The notes under the pieces were generated by a model. The model was not told the DNA's origin. It saw only the letters and a program-made list of their open reading frames with translations, and did no database searches. A stretch of DNA of 64,000 nucleotides from an uncultured Clostridia bacterium (GTDB lineage Bacteria; Bacillota; Clostridia; Oscillospirales; Oscillospiraceae), in assembly GCA_945915065.1 (NCBI GenBank), contig CAMEER010000002.1, forward strand, positions 1-64,000, in the 5' to 3' direction. Below are positions 1 through 8,004 of this stretch, in pieces. Numbering within the stretch: position 1 is the stretch's first letter; each line of letters starts with the position of its first letter. The position numbers were made by a program, and so were the translations under genes.

Positions 1-136
1 GGTAGTGGTCGCAGTTAGGACAATCGAAGCCGTCGTCGTAGTCATCCCAAAAGGCGTGGGCGGGAACCACCAGACTCGGCACGAGAGAGAGCAGCATGAC
101 CAGTGCCAGAAGCAGGCTGGTAATTCGTTTTCTCAT
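1..136 (-). CDS. Secreted protein, N-terminus only (runs off window)
   Basis: The reading frame starts at an ATG at 136, eight bases after an AGGAGG site, and leaves the window at base 1. The first 45 residues begin MRKRITSLLLALVMLLS and form a classical signal peptide that ends near VVPAHA. After it comes an acidic stretch (FWDDYDDGFDCPNC) with a CxxC pair. The rest is missing, so no function can be given; a secreted or surface protein with a small metal-binding or disulfide motif is the most that can be said. Confidence 0.7.
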   Translation of the reverse strand, partial: MRKRITSLLLALVMLLSLVPSLVVPAHAFWDDYDDGFDCPNCDHY

Positions 137-298
137 GTTTTTTCTTCCTCCTTTTGATCGGAAATTCGTTGTCCGCGTTTTGTGTCCCGGCCCGCGGCCG
201 CCGGGTGAAAGGCAGGCGTTCCTTCGGATCTGCCCCACCTCCTAAAGCGGAGCCACGGCGAAGGCCGTGCCCTTCACGCCGTGGACGCCGGGCGGCGC

Positions 299-400
299 TC
301 AGTTGGCCGCCGCCCGAGGCATGGACGGCTTTCCGTCGCCGTCGCTCTCCCGGTCCCGCGCCTGTGTGCGGGGGCGAAGGAAGGAAAATAGCTTCTTCAT
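299..400 (-). CDS. Possible 33-residue leader peptide
   Basis: A short frame, MKKLFSFLRPRT... to ...PRAAAN, sits behind a strong AGGGGGTGA site and lies about 160 bases upstream of the secreted protein at 1-136 on the same strand. The peptide is basic at its start and has no known family. It could be a leader peptide or chance in a GC-rich spacer; only the ribosome binding site argues for translation. Confidence 0.25.
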   Translation of the reverse strand: MKKLFSFLRPRTQARDRESDGDGKPSMPRAAAN

Positions 401-432
401 CCCGTGTCACCCCCTGCCGTCAGAGCGCGAAA

Positions 433-473
433 AGGCGCGCCCTGTCCGAAAACACTTCGGGCAGGCCGCGCCT
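433..473. other. Long GC-rich inverted repeat
   Basis: Two 18-base arms (433-450 and 456-473) pair at 16 of 18 positions around a 5-base loop, giving a stable hairpin. No T-run follows on either strand, so it is not a normal terminator. It lies upstream of the small frame at 299-400 and may be part of its leader RNA. Confidence 0.5.
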
Positions 474-513
474 GTTGACGATATATGAGGGCAGCAGAAA
501 AGGACAGACTTAC

Positions 514-979
<466 letters not shown>

Positions 980-1141
980 ATGCAAAGCGGTACCCACTTT
1001 GCGAAAACAAGTGGATTCCGTTCACACGGAACCCGCCTGTTTCATGCTTGTTGGGGCGCTGCCCCAATCCCCGCAGAAGATAAAAGCGGTGTTGCGGTTG
1101 GTAAGGGAAACTTTTGGAGGATCACTGCCTGCCTTTATTGT

Positions 1142-1375
1142 GACTTTCCCAGCGAACACTGGACCCGCATCCGCACCAACAACGTGATCGAGCGGCTGAA
1201 CCGTGAGATCCGCCGACGGACGCGGGTGGTAGGGACGTTCCCTGACGGAAATTCCGCCCTGATGCTGGTCTGCGCGAGGCTACGCCACGTGGCGGGCACC
1301 CAGTGGGGCAACAAGAAGTACATGAACATGAAGCATCTGGAGGCGGCTCTGGATGACGCCTCTATTGCCGGCTGA
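1142..1375 (+). pseudogene. IS256-family transposase, C-terminal fragment
   Basis: The last 77 codons of a longer frame match the C-terminal end of IS256/mutator transposases: HWTRIRTNNVIERLNREIRR, then RVVGTFPDGNSALMLVCARL. This part carries the final catalytic glutamate region (NVIERLNREIRRR) of the DDE enzyme. The N-terminal two thirds, including both catalytic aspartates, are absent; the sequence upstream in the same frame is not transposase-like. Its stop codon lies 2 bases from the stop of the convergent sortase gene, so the insertion or a later deletion probably trimmed that end. Confidence 0.85.
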
Positions 1376-1377
1376 CT

Positions 1378-2076
1378 TCAGGTCTGCCGGAGTCTGCAAA
1401 CAATTTCGCAATACACCACAAACCGCTGCCGCCCACCACTGGCGTAGGGGTGACAGGTCAGAAGCGTCAGCAGGTCGCGTCCTTGCTGGATTTTGATCTT
1501 GTCCACCTCATGGGGCTGGATGATCTGAATGTCAGCTACGGTGTAGGTCAGCGTCTCCCATAGATTTGTCAGCGTAACGGTATCGCCAACCTGTAAGCGG
1601 TCTATATGCCGGAAGTAGTCCGCACCTTTCCACCCACGATGTCCCGCGATGACGCAGTTGGTGCTGTCCCCGCCGATGGGCGCGGAGGTGTTACCCAGCA
1701 CCGCCGCGCCTGCGGCGAGGTGAGCGTCTGATGCACCTAAGTAAACGGGCATGGTCAGTTCCATGGCAGGTATCTCTAAGACGCCTAAGATCTCATCTTC
1801 GATGCCGTAGGCAGTCAAGTCGGCGGCGGTTTCTTCGCAGGCTTCCAGATCAACAAGGCCGGATTGTTTCTCGTTATAGATGCGCTGATTGTACGCCTGC
1901 AAGGCCGCCAGCAATTCGGGGTACCGCTGCTCCGGCTCATTATGTTCTGCCAAGAACTCTTGCACAGCAGTTGCGGCGTTGCTCTGAAGCCTGTGTCCTG
2001 TGAACATCGGCCATAGCATCACGCAGATGCCCACCACGGCCAGCAGTGCTGCCAGTACAAAGGACATCCTACGCAT
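1378..2076 (-). CDS. Sortase, pilus/ICE type
   Basis: Membrane-anchored cysteine transpeptidase of 232 residues that would join a sorted protein to the cell wall or to a pilin. An N-terminal membrane segment spans about residues 5-25. The catalytic histidine is in AGHRGW (H146), the cysteine in LLTCHPY (C208), with an arginine at 216-218. Its start overlaps the stop of the anchored-protein remnant at 2069-2161, the usual substrate-sortase operon order. The C-terminus ends soon after the arginine and lacks the second membrane helix of many class C sortases; it abuts the transposase fragment and may be trimmed. Class assignment is tentative. Confidence 0.85.
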   Translation of the reverse strand: MRRMSFVLAALLAVVGICVMLWPMFTGHRLQSNAATAVQEFLAEHNEPEQRYPELLAALQAYNQRIYNEKQSGLVDLEACEETAADLTAYGIEDEILGVLEIPAMELTMPVYLGASDAHLAAGAAVLGNTSAPIGGDSTNCVIAGHRGWKGADYFRHIDRLQVGDTVTLTNLWETLTYTVADIQIIQPHEVDKIKIQQGRDLLTLLTCHPYASGGRQRFVVYCEIVCRLRQT

Positions 2077-2161
2077 GGCGCACCCTCCTTACCAAAAAGT
2101 AAGCGCCGCCGACCACTGCCACCGCACCAAGACCAATACCAAGGCCGGTGAGGTAATGGTG
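2069..2161 (-). pseudogene. Membrane-anchor tail of a lost surface protein or pilin
   Basis: Thirty in-frame codons before the sortase encode TGLGIGLGAVAVVGGAYFLV followed by RRVRHA and a stop. This is the hydrophobic helix and basic tail of a sortase substrate, with the sorting motif and all upstream domains missing. A stop codon at 2162-2164 closes the frame, and the DNA beyond it belongs to the repressor gene. The last 8 bases overlap the sortase start. It is best explained by deletion of a SpaA/pilin-like gene that once preceded the sortase. Confidence 0.75.
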
Positions 2162-2227
2162 TCACAATAGACAGGCTTTTGCGCTATTTGCCCCCTGCGT
2201 AGAAATATGCTGGTCAGAGAGCGTTCT

Positions 2228-2425
2228 TTATTCACTTTTTTCGGTGTCCCTCTCCACCGCCTCGGCAATGGCACGGCAGATAAAGGCGTTGAAAGACTCG
2301 CCATGAGCTTTTGCATGCTGCTGAAGCTTTTCCTTTTCTCCTTTCGGTACACGGAAAACGACTCTCTCCACCTTTTCAGCTTCGTATTTACGGATCGCTC
2401 GATCCATTGCTTCTGTTCTCGGCAT
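2228..2425 (-). CDS. Ribbon-helix-helix DNA-binding protein
   Basis: A 65-residue Arc/MetJ-like protein. The strand and first helix are RVVFRVPKGEKEKLQQHAKA (about residues 21-40), followed by the GESFNAFICRAIAEAVER helix. Such small proteins are typical repressors of plasmid and conjugative-element operons. An 18-base perfect palindrome at 2499-2516, about 75 bases upstream of its start, is a likely operator. A GAGGAT site precedes the ATG. Confidence 0.8.
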   Translation of the reverse strand: MPRTEAMDRAIRKYEAEKVERVVFRVPKGEKEKLQQHAKAHGESFNAFICRAIAEAVERDTEKSE

Positions 2426-2498
2426 GAGAATATCCTCCTACGCTAATACCGCAAAATGCATAAAAAACTATCAATACTTTTGGCATATATACCCATTG

Positions 2499-2516
2499 AT
2501 ATACGTGCACGTATAT
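2499..2516. promoter_or_regulatory. Perfect 18-base palindrome, probable repressor operator
   Basis: ATATACGTGCACGTATAT is a perfect dyad, surrounded by AT-rich TATATC/TATATG stretches that could be promoter -10 elements. It lies upstream of the ribbon-helix-helix gene, whose products bind such dyads. The link is inferred from position only. Confidence 0.5.
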
Positions 2517-2535
2517 GATATACTGCATGCATCAA

Positions 2536-2624
2536 GTAAAAACAGCGGTAGTTGCAAGGGGCGGCAACCCCTTACAACCTGAGCAGGTGTCGTACCACCT
2601 ACACAACGGAAATCTCCGCGCCGC
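2536..2624 (-). ncRNA. Conserved intergenic RNA-like module, copy 1
   Basis: This 89-base stretch has its own leftward promoter (2631-2659). It contains a 32-base core (2578-2609) that matches copy 2 (38303-38334) at 29 of 32 bases. In the leftward RNA the core can form a hairpin (AGGTG with CACCT, loop of six), with the differing bases lying in the loop. A strong stem follows at 2551-2576 and a T-run near 2537-2541. I do not recognise the family. It could instead be the 5' part of a rightward leader (see the terminator at 2725). Confidence 0.5.
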
Positions 2625-2630
2625 AGGGTT

Positions 2631-2659
2631 AGTATACACTTTTTTGACGGGCAATGCAA
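2631..2659 (-). promoter_or_regulatory. Promoter of RNA-like module, copy 1
   Basis: Reading left, TTGCAT (2654-2659) and TATACT (2631-2636) are 17 bases apart. Transcription would start near 2624, at the edge of the conserved core. Copy 2 has a promoter at the equivalent place. Confidence 0.55.
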
Positions 2660-2724
2660 TATTATACCCATAGGGAAATAATATCCCCCCGTGAAGAAAG
2701 AATATCTCCCGCGCTGCGTCTCCT

Positions 2725-2759
2725 CACCGTGTAGGCCTTGGCCTTGCACGGTGTTTTTT
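2725..2759 (+). terminator. Intrinsic terminator or attenuator ahead of the XRE-nuclease gene
   Basis: CACCGTGTAGG pairs with CCTTGCACGGTG and six T follow. It stands 30 bases before the gene at 2790 with no upstream rightward gene, so it would act as a leader attenuator. The left arm holds GTGTAGG, which can also pair with CCTACAC at 2598-2604 in the conserved core, a possible antiterminator. Copy 2 keeps the same arrangement at 38445. Confidence 0.55.
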
Positions 2760-2789
2760 GTTTGAAAAAGCAAATTAGGAGGAATTACA

Positions 2790-3662
2790 ATGACTGTAAC
2801 AAAAGCCTGCCGGTTGTACATTGGGCTGACCCAGCAGGAGTTGGCGGATCGGGCAGGAATCCACACCCACCTTGTCTGTGACATCGAGAAAGCGCCGTCT
2901 GCGCCCAGTGGCAGCGGCTACAAACTGGTGGCCGACTATCTCGGTCTTTCCTATGACACCGTTTTGCGAGACGATTTTGCCACCATCCCTGAGAGCTTCT
3001 TCAACCGCTGGCCGACACCGGAGTACACGCCTGCGCCTACGGAGGCTCACAAGCGCATCGGGCGCGAGGGTGAGGAGTTCATCCTACAACAGGAACAGGA
3101 GCGGGTGGCCGCCCGATACCCAACGCTGGTCAAACTCATAATGCCGCTTTTCAAGATGTCCGGCAAGTTCGGCTATGACATTCTCAGCTTCGACGATGCT
3201 GCACGTCCCGTCTGCATCGAGGTTAAAACCAGCATCCACTATTCCACTGCTAACGGGCTGTCCCTCACCGCCAAAGAGCTGCGGGTAGCCCAGAATTGCA
3301 CTGCGGCAGGCGAAAACTACGTCCTCTGCTCCCTCACTAGCTGGGGCAAACCCAGCCAGCGGCGACGAGATATTCCTTTCGCACAGCTTATGTCTAACTA
3401 TGAAATGGAGCACACGGGAGTGCGGTTTCGGAAAAAGTCCCGGGAGACTGTTTGCGTCTCTGGTATCACCTACAACCGCAAGCGCAAAGGGCTGAATCAG
3501 ACCCAGTTGGCGGCATTGATCGGCACGCAGCAGGGCGCAATCTGTTTGTATGAGAGCGGCAAGCGCACGCCGTCGCTGAATGTGCTGCTCCGGCTTAGTG
3601 CAGTGCTGGAGGTGACCATCGATGAACTAATCCGGACGTATGAGGTGGGCCAGGATGAGTAA
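2790..3662 (+). CDS. XRE - DUF3883 (NOV-type) nuclease - XRE fusion protein
   Basis: A 290-residue protein with three parts. Residues 8-60 are an XRE helix-turn-helix (LTQQELADRAGIHTHLV). Residues 86-185 resemble the DUF3883/Protein-NO-VEIN C-terminal nuclease domain: IGREGEEF, GYDI with D130, then IEVKTS with E144 and K146, the PD-(D/E)XK catalytic set. Residues 222-283 are a second XRE domain (LNQTQLAALIGTQQGAICLY). It could bind DNA at two sites and nick it or sense it. It heads a three-gene operon and overlaps the ClpX-like gene by 8 bases. An AGGAGG site lies 7 bases before the ATG. Confidence 0.8.
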   Translation: MTVTKACRLYIGLTQQELADRAGIHTHLVCDIEKAPSAPSGSGYKLVADYLGLSYDTVLRDDFATIPESFFNRWPTPEYTPAPTEAHKRIGREGEEFILQQEQERVAARYPTLVKLIMPLFKMSGKFGYDILSFDDAARPVCIEVKTSIHYSTANGLSLTAKELRVAQNCTAAGENYVLCSLTSWGKPSQRRRDIPFAQLMSNYEMEHTGVRFRKKSRETVCVSGITYNRKRKGLNQTQLAALIGTQQGAICLYESGKRTPSLNVLLRLSAVLEVTIDELIRTYEVGQDE

Positions 3663-4779
3663 GAAGATCCGTAGCAAACCACCCATCCCCCGCTGCGCTC
3701 TCTGTAAGCGCGAGATCAATATTCTGGAAGCCGACTACGTCGTCGGCACGTCCGGCAGGTTCGCTTGCCGTGAATGCCTCAAAACCGCTTTCCATGTTCT
3801 GGAAATCCCCCGCAAGGAGGAAGTCGCCGTTCCCACCACACCCATTACGCCGCAGTACATCATCCGCGAATTGGGGAAATCCGTCATCGGGCAGGAAAAA
3901 GCAAAGGAGGCCGTGGCATTGGCCATCTGGAAGCAGCTGCTCCGCGCCAACGGGGACAAGTCCGTACCTCGTACCAACCTGCTGCTGTATGGCCCCAGTG
4001 GCTGCGGCAAGACAGCCATTATCCGCCAAGCTGCCTGTATAGCCGGGCTGCCTTTCCTTATCGTGGACGCCACCGCCATTACAGAGACGGGCTATCGTGG
4101 CAAGGACGCGGCGGACATCGTCACCGACCTGCTGGCTGCTTTCGGCGACCACCCGCACGTCAACCATGCGGTAGTTTTCATTGACGAAGCAGACAAACTG
4201 TCAGCCTACGGTAGCGAATATCGGCAGGCCTACAGCCAAGGTACGCAACACGCCCTATTGAAACTGGTGGAGGGCATGGAGTATATCATCAATGGTCAGA
4301 CTGTTAACACTGCAGAACTGCTGTTCCTGTTTGGCGGCACGTTCGGGAGGATGAAGCAGGAGAAATGTACCGATCCCATTGGATTTGTCCGCAATGAACC
4401 TCACCGTACTGCAAATGAGTGCACCGCCGAGGATTTCTGCGCCTACGGCATGGAGCGGGAGTTGATGGGGCGCATTGGCCGTTTCGTGCCTGTGGAACAG
4501 CTGACCATAGAGCAGCTGAAACTGATCCTCATCCAGTCCAACCTATCCACCTTCGTAAAATACAAAAAGTTCTTCCGAGCACACAAGGTGCGGCTGATCC
4601 TTTCGGACGAGCTGGCCGAAAAACTGGCACAAGAGGCCATAGCACAGGGGACCGGTGCCCGCGGCTTGGACGGCGCGGTAGAAGCACTGATGCAGCCGCT
4701 GATGTACCGATTGGCGGAGGGCACGCTCTCCGGTTCGGTAACGTTGGGAGGTGACGGCCATGTATGCAACGCCTTTTAA
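3655..4779 (+). CDS. ClpX-like AAA+ unfoldase paralogue
   Basis: A 374-residue protein built like ClpX. It has a zinc finger (C14, C17, C38, C41), Walker A GPSGCGKT (113-120), Walker B VVFIDEAD (173-180), an arginine-finger segment RIGR (273-276) and sensor 2 GARGL (334-338). The ClpP-docking tripeptide IGF is present (242-244), so it may feed ClpP. The pore loop reads GYRG (146-149) instead of GYVG, a charged change that suggests selective substrates. The start was taken at the ATG that overlaps the preceding stop; the longer upstream start lacks a good site. ClpX genes in core genomes sit next to clpP; here the context is a mobile-type operon. Confidence 0.85.
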   Translation: MSKKIRSKPPIPRCALCKREINILEADYVVGTSGRFACRECLKTAFHVLEIPRKEEVAVPTTPITPQYIIRELGKSVIGQEKAKEAVALAIWKQLLRANGDKSVPRTNLLLYGPSGCGKTAIIRQAACIAGLPFLIVDATAITETGYRGKDAADIVTDLLAAFGDHPHVNHAVVFIDEADKLSAYGSEYRQAYSQGTQHALLKLVEGMEYIINGQTVNTAELLFLFGGTFGRMKQEKCTDPIGFVRNEPHRTANECTAEDFCAYGMERELMGRIGRFVPVEQLTIEQLKLILIQSNLSTFVKYKKFFRAHKVRLILSDELAEKLAQEAIAQGTGARGLDGAVEALMQPLMYRLAEGTLSGSVTLGGDGHVCNAF

Positions 4780-5242
4780 CCGCCATCAGGCAGAAAACTT
4801 CATCCGCAAAGTTGACGACCAGTTCCACCAGCAGCGTCGTCAGATGCTGGCACTGGATACGCCGCTAACCATCCTCCTGCCGCAGCATTTGCAGGGCCTG
4901 CCCACGTCTGCCACGGCCAATTACATCGCCGACCGCCTGCTGTTCACCCTCGCCGCCTGCACAGGCCAGACCGTCTGCCTAAGCCGTGCCCGCCTGTGGC
5001 TCGAGGGCTGCATCGATTATCTATTTCACCGTTGCAATCCCATTGAGCGCACATTCTACTACCTCATCATGCTGACACAACTCCCGCGTCCCACCCGCAA
5101 CGGCGTGTTTGAAAACTACTTTTCTGCCGGCCATCCACTGCGTTACGATAGAGAAATGCCTGAGGTGCTGAGAGAGCTGGAGGTGGTGGCTGTACTGCTG
5201 CTGTTCTCGGCTGGGAAGCTGCGAAAAATGGCAAGTATATGA
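4760..5242 (+). CDS. Unknown protein, third gene of the XRE/ClpX-like operon
   Basis: A 160-residue protein, starting at the ATG 7 bases after GGGAGGT; a GTG three codons earlier is possible. It overlaps the end of the ClpX-like gene by 20 bases, so the two are probably translationally coupled. It is helical and soluble, with Arg/Leu-rich segments and no signal peptide or membrane helix. I recognise no family. The tight coupling makes an adaptor, substrate or effector for the ATPase a reasonable guess. Confidence 0.65.
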   Translation: MYATPFNRHQAENFIRKVDDQFHQQRRQMLALDTPLTILLPQHLQGLPTSATANYIADRLLFTLAACTGQTVCLSRARLWLEGCIDYLFHRCNPIERTFYYLIMLTQLPRPTRNGVFENYFSAGHPLRYDREMPEVLRELEVVAVLLLFSAGKLRKMASI

Positions 5243-5531
5243 GATACGACGGGTCTGTGTCAAAGTAATCAAGACCCCAGAGATAAAGCAACTGATAATC
5301 TCCTGAATATGACGAAAGCATATCCACTCTTGAAATGAGCGGTGCAGCACGATCAGCCAAACTTTGCGCGAAAAAACTCTAATTGAGATAGTATCGGCAA
5401 AATTTGCATAGTAAAAATCACACATGGGAGTGCTGTAAACCGCACCCAAGTTGAGCGAGATAGACACAACAGGGGCGGAACACCTCACGCCCGTCCACTC
5501 ACCGGGCAAATGCAGAATGCCTAAAGGTTAA

Positions 5532-5557
5532 AGAGAGCTGGCTCGTGCCAGTTCTCT
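5532..5557 (+). terminator. Probable terminator of the XRE/ClpX-like operon
   Basis: AGAGAGCTGGC and GCCAGTTCTCT form an 11-base stem (one G-U) with loop TCGT, followed by TTATTCT. It lies about 290 bases after the last gene. Confidence 0.5.
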
Positions 5558-5881
5558 TATTCTGTACGCTGTCAGGTTTGACGGTTACGAAACCATTGCA
5601 GTTTCAAGGATTTTTTTGGCATCTAACCCATCTTTTGATACAATCCGTAATTTTCTGTGGCAGATTGATCGATCGGGATTGTTCTTGTCTTGTAATTGCA
5701 AAAAGGCTCGCTGGCAGCCCAGTATAAATTTCGAAAATGCAACATTCTGCTCTGCATCTGAAGTCAGTCAAATTCCAAGCCAACACAGAAAGAGGCAGAG
5801 CACCCCCGTCTCTTTATTTTTCCTCATCGGCAAAAGCCTCTTTTGAACCACTCGCCTATCAAGTGGTTTTCGGTATACAAG
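5558..5881. other. AT-rich spacer between accessory operon and corrinoid locus
   Basis: No frame in this stretch, or in 5243-5531, has a credible start and protein-like composition. The composition is more AT-rich than the flanks, as expected for accessory intergenic DNA. Confidence 0.4.
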
Positions 5882-5918
5882 GAGACGCAGCGTCTTCTGC
5901 ACGGTGACGCTGCGTCTC
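5882..5918. terminator. Hairpin at the end of the corrinoid operon
   Basis: GAGACGCAGCGTC is followed after 11 bases by its perfect complement. It lies 50 bases downstream of the leftward UroD1 gene. The T-run is weak on both strands, so it may stop or stabilise the transcript. Confidence 0.55.
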
Positions 5919-5968
5919 GGTTACTATTCTTTTTGCGAACTCTTTTCTGATTTAGATAACGCCTAAAA

Positions 5969-7096
5969 TCAATAGCAATATTTTTCCATGATCGCGCGCT
6001 TACGCTCAATATAGTACTGATAATTGGCCATGGGGACATCGGGCTGTACACGGTGATCCAGTGCTGGAATATACCCGCCCTTCTCAAGCAGCGGCGGCAG
6101 TTTGGAAAGTTCCTTATCGATAGCTGCCCGATCCTGCGCCAGTACCAGTTTGTTAATGCCGCCGATCAGTGCCAGCTTCGGGTGTCGCTTGCGGATCTCT
6201 TCCGGGAAAGAGCCGGAGTTGATCTCCAATGGGTAATGGCCGTCTGCTCCGGCTTCTACCAACTTATCAGTAAGCTGTACGGAGTTGCCGTCAGAGTCCA
6301 CCAGTACTTTTTTCACGCCTTTGCTCCGCAGATAGGCCACCAACTCATGATAATAGGGCATCATGAACTCATCAAAGGTTTTGGGCGAGATGAAGCAGCC
6401 GTGGTTATAGGCCATATCCTCAAAGAAGCACACATAGTCCAGCGGCGTCACCTCCCAAACCATGTCTACCCAATCTTTGACAAACTGCATGTGCTGTTTC
6501 TGGATCTCATGGATCAGTTCAGGATCATCATAATAGGAGATCAGCAGATTTTCCGGGCCCAGTAATTCGCGGGGCCAGGCAAAAAATCCATCAATCCAGG
6601 CACCTACTGCCTGCTTCTCGTCATGAGCGCGCTGCAGCATAGGAGCAAAGCTGGGCGTGATACGGGTCTTGTCAGAGCCAATCAGGCGGGGAACTACAAG
6701 GCGGTTGAAGTCGTCCATATTCTCCACAGGATACTTACTTTGGAAAGGAATGGATTCGCCATGCTTACTCTCCGTAATAATACCCACTTCTCCGCCATAG
6801 GTAATGGTGTCCTCTGTTTCGGCAATCACCTCCTGCGTCCAGCGGGGCCATGCGCGCCACTCGATGCCTACAGGGCCGTTGTCACTCCAATAGTTCACCA
6901 GATTGGTTTCGAAACCGCGGTCACAGCCGAAGTAACGCTCTACTTCTTCCGTGGAATCAACCTCAGCAGGCAGTCCCTGTTTGTGCCATGCATCAATGGT
7001 CTCACGCCAGTAGCCGAAATCCATTACGGGAATGCGGTCGACAGATTCAAAATTCAGACAGCGCATGAAGCGCTCGCCCGGAGTCATGGTTTTCAT
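5969..7096 (-). CDS. UroD-family methyltransferase (UroD1), probable methyl-donor:corrinoid type
   Basis: A 375-residue member of the uroporphyrinogen-decarboxylase superfamily, used by anaerobes for corrinoid methyl transfer rather than haem synthesis. It opens with MTPGERFMRCLNFE and ends with DHRVQPDVP (347-355). The HxC zinc-ligand site of MtaA-like enzymes is replaced by VDSDGN (266-271), so a thiol acceptor is unlikely. This fits the veratrol/vanillate O-demethylase branch, which takes a methyl from an O-methyl donor. It is the last gene of the operon after the importer. Donor substrate unknown. Confidence 0.8.
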   Translation of the reverse strand: MKTMTPGERFMRCLNFESVDRIPVMDFGYWRETIDAWHKQGLPAEVDSTEEVERYFGCDRGFETNLVNYWSDNGPVGIEWRAWPRWTQEVIAETEDTITYGGEVGIITESKHGESIPFQSKYPVENMDDFNRLVVPRLIGSDKTRITPSFAPMLQRAHDEKQAVGAWIDGFFAWPRELLGPENLLISYYDDPELIHEIQKQHMQFVKDWVDMVWEVTPLDYVCFFEDMAYNHGCFISPKTFDEFMMPYYHELVAYLRSKGVKKVLVDSDGNSVQLTDKLVEAGADGHYPLEINSGSFPEEIRKRHPKLALIGGINKLVLAQDRAAIDKELSKLPPLLEKGGYIPALDHRVQPDVPMANYQYYIERKRAIMEKYCY

Positions 7097-7119
7097 AGGA
7101 AATCTCCTTTCGGTGCAGT

Positions 7120-8004
7120 TTACTTTTTCTTGCTGCGCGCCTCATTCACCGTAACAGCCAGAATAGTCAGGGCGTAAGGCGCGCACTGGATAATCTCGTT
7201 GGGGATAGTTATGATACCCTGCAGGGCAATCTGGATGGCATCGGCAAAACCGAAGAACAGAGCAGCCAGCAAAATACCTACCGGCTTATAGCGTCCGAAC
7301 AGGATAGCTGCAATAGCAATAAAGCCACGCCCGCTGACCATGTCGCGCACGAACATACTTAAGTACGAAATAGACAGGAAGCTGCCGGCCAGGCCACAGG
7401 TCAGGCCGCCCAGCATGACTGCGATATACTGCGTGCGCTGTACATTGATGCCAGCCACAAAAGCCGCCTGCGGGTTTTCTCCCACAGCGATCACACGGAT
7501 GCCGAAGGGCGTCTTATACAGCAAATGATGAGCCAGGATCACGATGGGGATCACCATCAGGGTAATCAGGGACATACTGCCGAAAAAAGCACCTACCAGA
7601 GGAAGATCCCGCAAGAAAGGAATGCTGATCGTGGGCAGTTTTTCCACAGAAGGAGTAAATCCCTTATTTCCGAAAATACTGCTGGAGGCATATACGGTAA
7701 CACTGGACGCCAGAATATTGACAGCCAGTCCAATGATGGTATGATCTACCTTCAGCGTCGTACAGAAAAACGCATGCAGAAAGGAGATCAGCAGGCCTGT
7801 CAGCAATCCTGCCAGCAATCCCAGCCAGGCAGAACCGGAATAGTAACAGGCCACCACAGAGGTAAATGCCGAAAACAGCATGGTACCCTCCAGCCCGATG
7901 TTGACAATACCGCTGCGCTCGCCGAACATACCGCCGATACCACCCAAAGCGATGGGTGTCGCGGAGGCAAAGGTATTACAGATCACAGAAGCAACGGAAA
8001 TCAT
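7120..8004 (-). CDS. ABC transporter permease, nucleoside type
   Basis: A 294-residue polytopic membrane protein of the BPD_transp_2 family, similar to NupQ/YufQ of nucleoside importers. Conserved loop text includes GIGGMFGERSGIVNIGLEGTM near the N-terminus, split here as GERSGIVNIGLEG, and VIAVGENPQAAFVAGIN in the middle. It overlaps the preceding permease by 4 bases (ATGA) and lies 23 bases before UroD1. Confidence 0.9.
   Translation of the reverse strand: MISVASVICNTFASATPIALGGIGGMFGERSGIVNIGLEGTMLFSAFTSVVACYYSGSAWLGLLAGLLTGLLISFLHAFFCTTLKVDHTIIGLAVNILASSVTVYASSSIFGNKGFTPSVEKLPTISIPFLRDLPLVGAFFGSMSLITLMVIPIVILAHHLLYKTPFGIRVIAVGENPQAAFVAGINVQRTQYIAVMLGGLTCGLAGSFLSISYLSMFVRDMVSGRGFIAIAAILFGRYKPVGILLAALFFGFADAIQIALQGIITIPNEIIQCAPYALTILAVTVNEARSKKK

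Noticed and set aside
2578..2609. T-box leader reading of the conserved core
   Set aside because: The ACCACC and terminator layout recalls a T-box, but the AGGGTGGNACCGCG element and specifier stem are not seen.
2471..2884. Minus-strand protein crossing RNA module copy 1, similar to one crossing copy 2
   Set aside because: Both share an RCVGG..PAQ peptide, but this comes from the conserved core; neither frame has a good start and the conserved part is only about ten residues.
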